Shown here: one piece after another, positions 63,454 to 64,000 of the stretch
Layout: each line of letters starts with the position of its first letter
Numbering within the stretch: the stretch's first letter is position 1
Assembly (NCBI RefSeq): GCF_003966655.1
Contig: NZ_AP018795.1
Coordinates: forward strand, 744,001-808,000
Direction of reading: 5' to 3'
Source of the DNA: Acidithiobacillus ferridurans
GTDB lineage: Bacteria; Pseudomonadota; Gammaproteobacteria; Acidithiobacillales; Acidithiobacillaceae
DNA length: 64,000 nt
Program-made: the position numbers and the translations under genes
The notes under the pieces: model-generated
Database searches by the model: none
What the model saw: only the letters and a program-made list of their open reading frames with translations
What the model was told of the DNA's origin: nothing

Positions 63454-64000
63454 ATGATCAAAGATAGAAATGTAATTCGCATCGGTCTGCAAATCAGCAT
63501 GGCAGTTGCCTGCCTCACCCTCACCACCTATGCCGATGCGGAAAAAGTGACGGAACCGGTCCCCGATTCTCCCCATGCAAACCCGGCGTTACGCGCGAAG
63601 ATTCGCTCTGGCCAGATCGGTAGCACTTTGGAAGAAAAATTAAAAACATTGCGTGAAGCGAGGGACTACACCAATGCGCCGGGCGACTTCACGAAAAATG
63701 GAGACGTTCCTGAGTACGATGTTATCGTTGCCGGCTTGAACCATTTCAAAAAATTCATTACCAACTATACAAACCCATCAATAACGGACTGGGACCGTGA
63801 TTTAAAGTTGCCAGAAGGATGCCGATGGATTCCCAATCCTCCGGCACTCGCTCCTGTCATCATCAGGAGTGCTTCAGTGAATGCCCCAACCCATACCAGC
63901 AAATGGCACATTATCTCCTGTGTGGCGAAGGTCCAGTCCGGCAAAAAGATGAAATCTGTGACATATTTTTACCGTCTTTATGCCAGCATCACTAGCGGTT
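63454..64000 (+). CDS. Secreted protein downstream of the TadG-like gene (runs off the right edge)
   Basis: An open frame of 182 codons from ATG 63454, preceded by TGAGGA seven bases upstream, with no stop before the window ends. An N-terminal signal peptide (IGLQISMAVACLTLTTYADA) is predicted to be cleaved after ADA. The mature part is hydrophilic with two Cys around positions 132 and 157 (LPEGCRWIPNPP and IISCVAKVQ) that could form a disulfide. No family recognised. It is 14 bases after the TadG-like gene, so it is part of the same operon. Confidence 0.75.
   Translation, partial: MIKDRNVIRIGLQISMAVACLTLTTYADAEKVTEPVPDSPHANPALRAKIRSGQIGSTLEEKLKTLREARDYTNAPGDFTKNGDVPEYDVIVAGLNHFKKFITNYTNPSITDWDRDLKLPEGCRWIPNPPALAPVIIRSASVNAPTHTSKWHIISCVAKVQSGKKMKSVTYFYRLYASITSG

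Overview
The window reads as a chromosomal segment of a chemolithoautotrophic gammaproteobacterium of the Acidithiobacillus type, most likely the A. ferrooxidans group. Three things point there: a divergent arsBH/arsRC locus whose ArsR carries Cys95, Cys96 and Cys102 (the As(III) site described for A. ferrooxidans ArsR), the moderately high GC content, and the mix of housekeeping genes with a split Tad-type pilus locus. I saw no rRNA, tRNA or CRISPR array. The species call is inference.

Layout. 1-1291 is an accessory scar: the start of an IS1380-like transposase running off the left edge, an AbrB/PIN toxin-antitoxin pair and a decayed TPR fragment. 1440-4653 holds a repeat-containing lipoprotein, an orphan secreted protein, pepP and a DUF4168 protein. 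4822-10853 (minus) is a ribosomal/replication operon, rpsF-rpsR-DUF2232-rplI-dnaB-alr-radA, behind an rpsF leader that can mask its own Shine-Dalgarno sequence. 10978-20483 (minus) is a tightly packed eight-gene operon, cysM-ydbH-ydbL-exonuclease-rlmD-L,D-transpeptidase-permease-nagZ, mixing envelope and cell-wall functions with RNA and DNA enzymes. 20589-31999 is a carbohydrate block: 6-phosphogluconolactonase, a stomatin/NfeD pair, divergent glgB and glgC, two coupled GH57 enzymes, a ROK glucokinase and murI. 32012-41358 holds a DUF445 membrane protein, a Pmp3-type peptide, ssb divergent from uvrA, a frameshifted unknown gene, a CnoX-like thioredoxin-TPR protein, a Do-type protease and a XerD-like recombinase.

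41472-45975 (minus) is ffh followed by rpsP-rimM-trmD-rplS with an unknown 390-residue protein appended. 45960-48585 is the arsenic locus: arsB and a truncated arsH to the left, arsR-arsC to the right, with overlapping divergent promoters between. 48798-53837 is a YbhGFSR-type ABC exporter whose last permease is frameshifted. 54348-56070 groups four small redox-looking proteins (Cys-rich, thioredoxin-like, hemerythrin, GcvH-like). 56161-64000 is the pilus region: tadC and tadB on the minus strand; a LuxR-type regulator, OmpA-like protein, Flp-like pilin, TadG-like protein and a secreted protein on the plus strand.

The least explained parts are the split pilus region with its private regulator, the hemerythrin/lipoyl-domain cluster, and the glycogen block with two GH57 enzymes. 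Two single-base frameshifts (near 37680 and 53422) could be real mutations or sequence errors.
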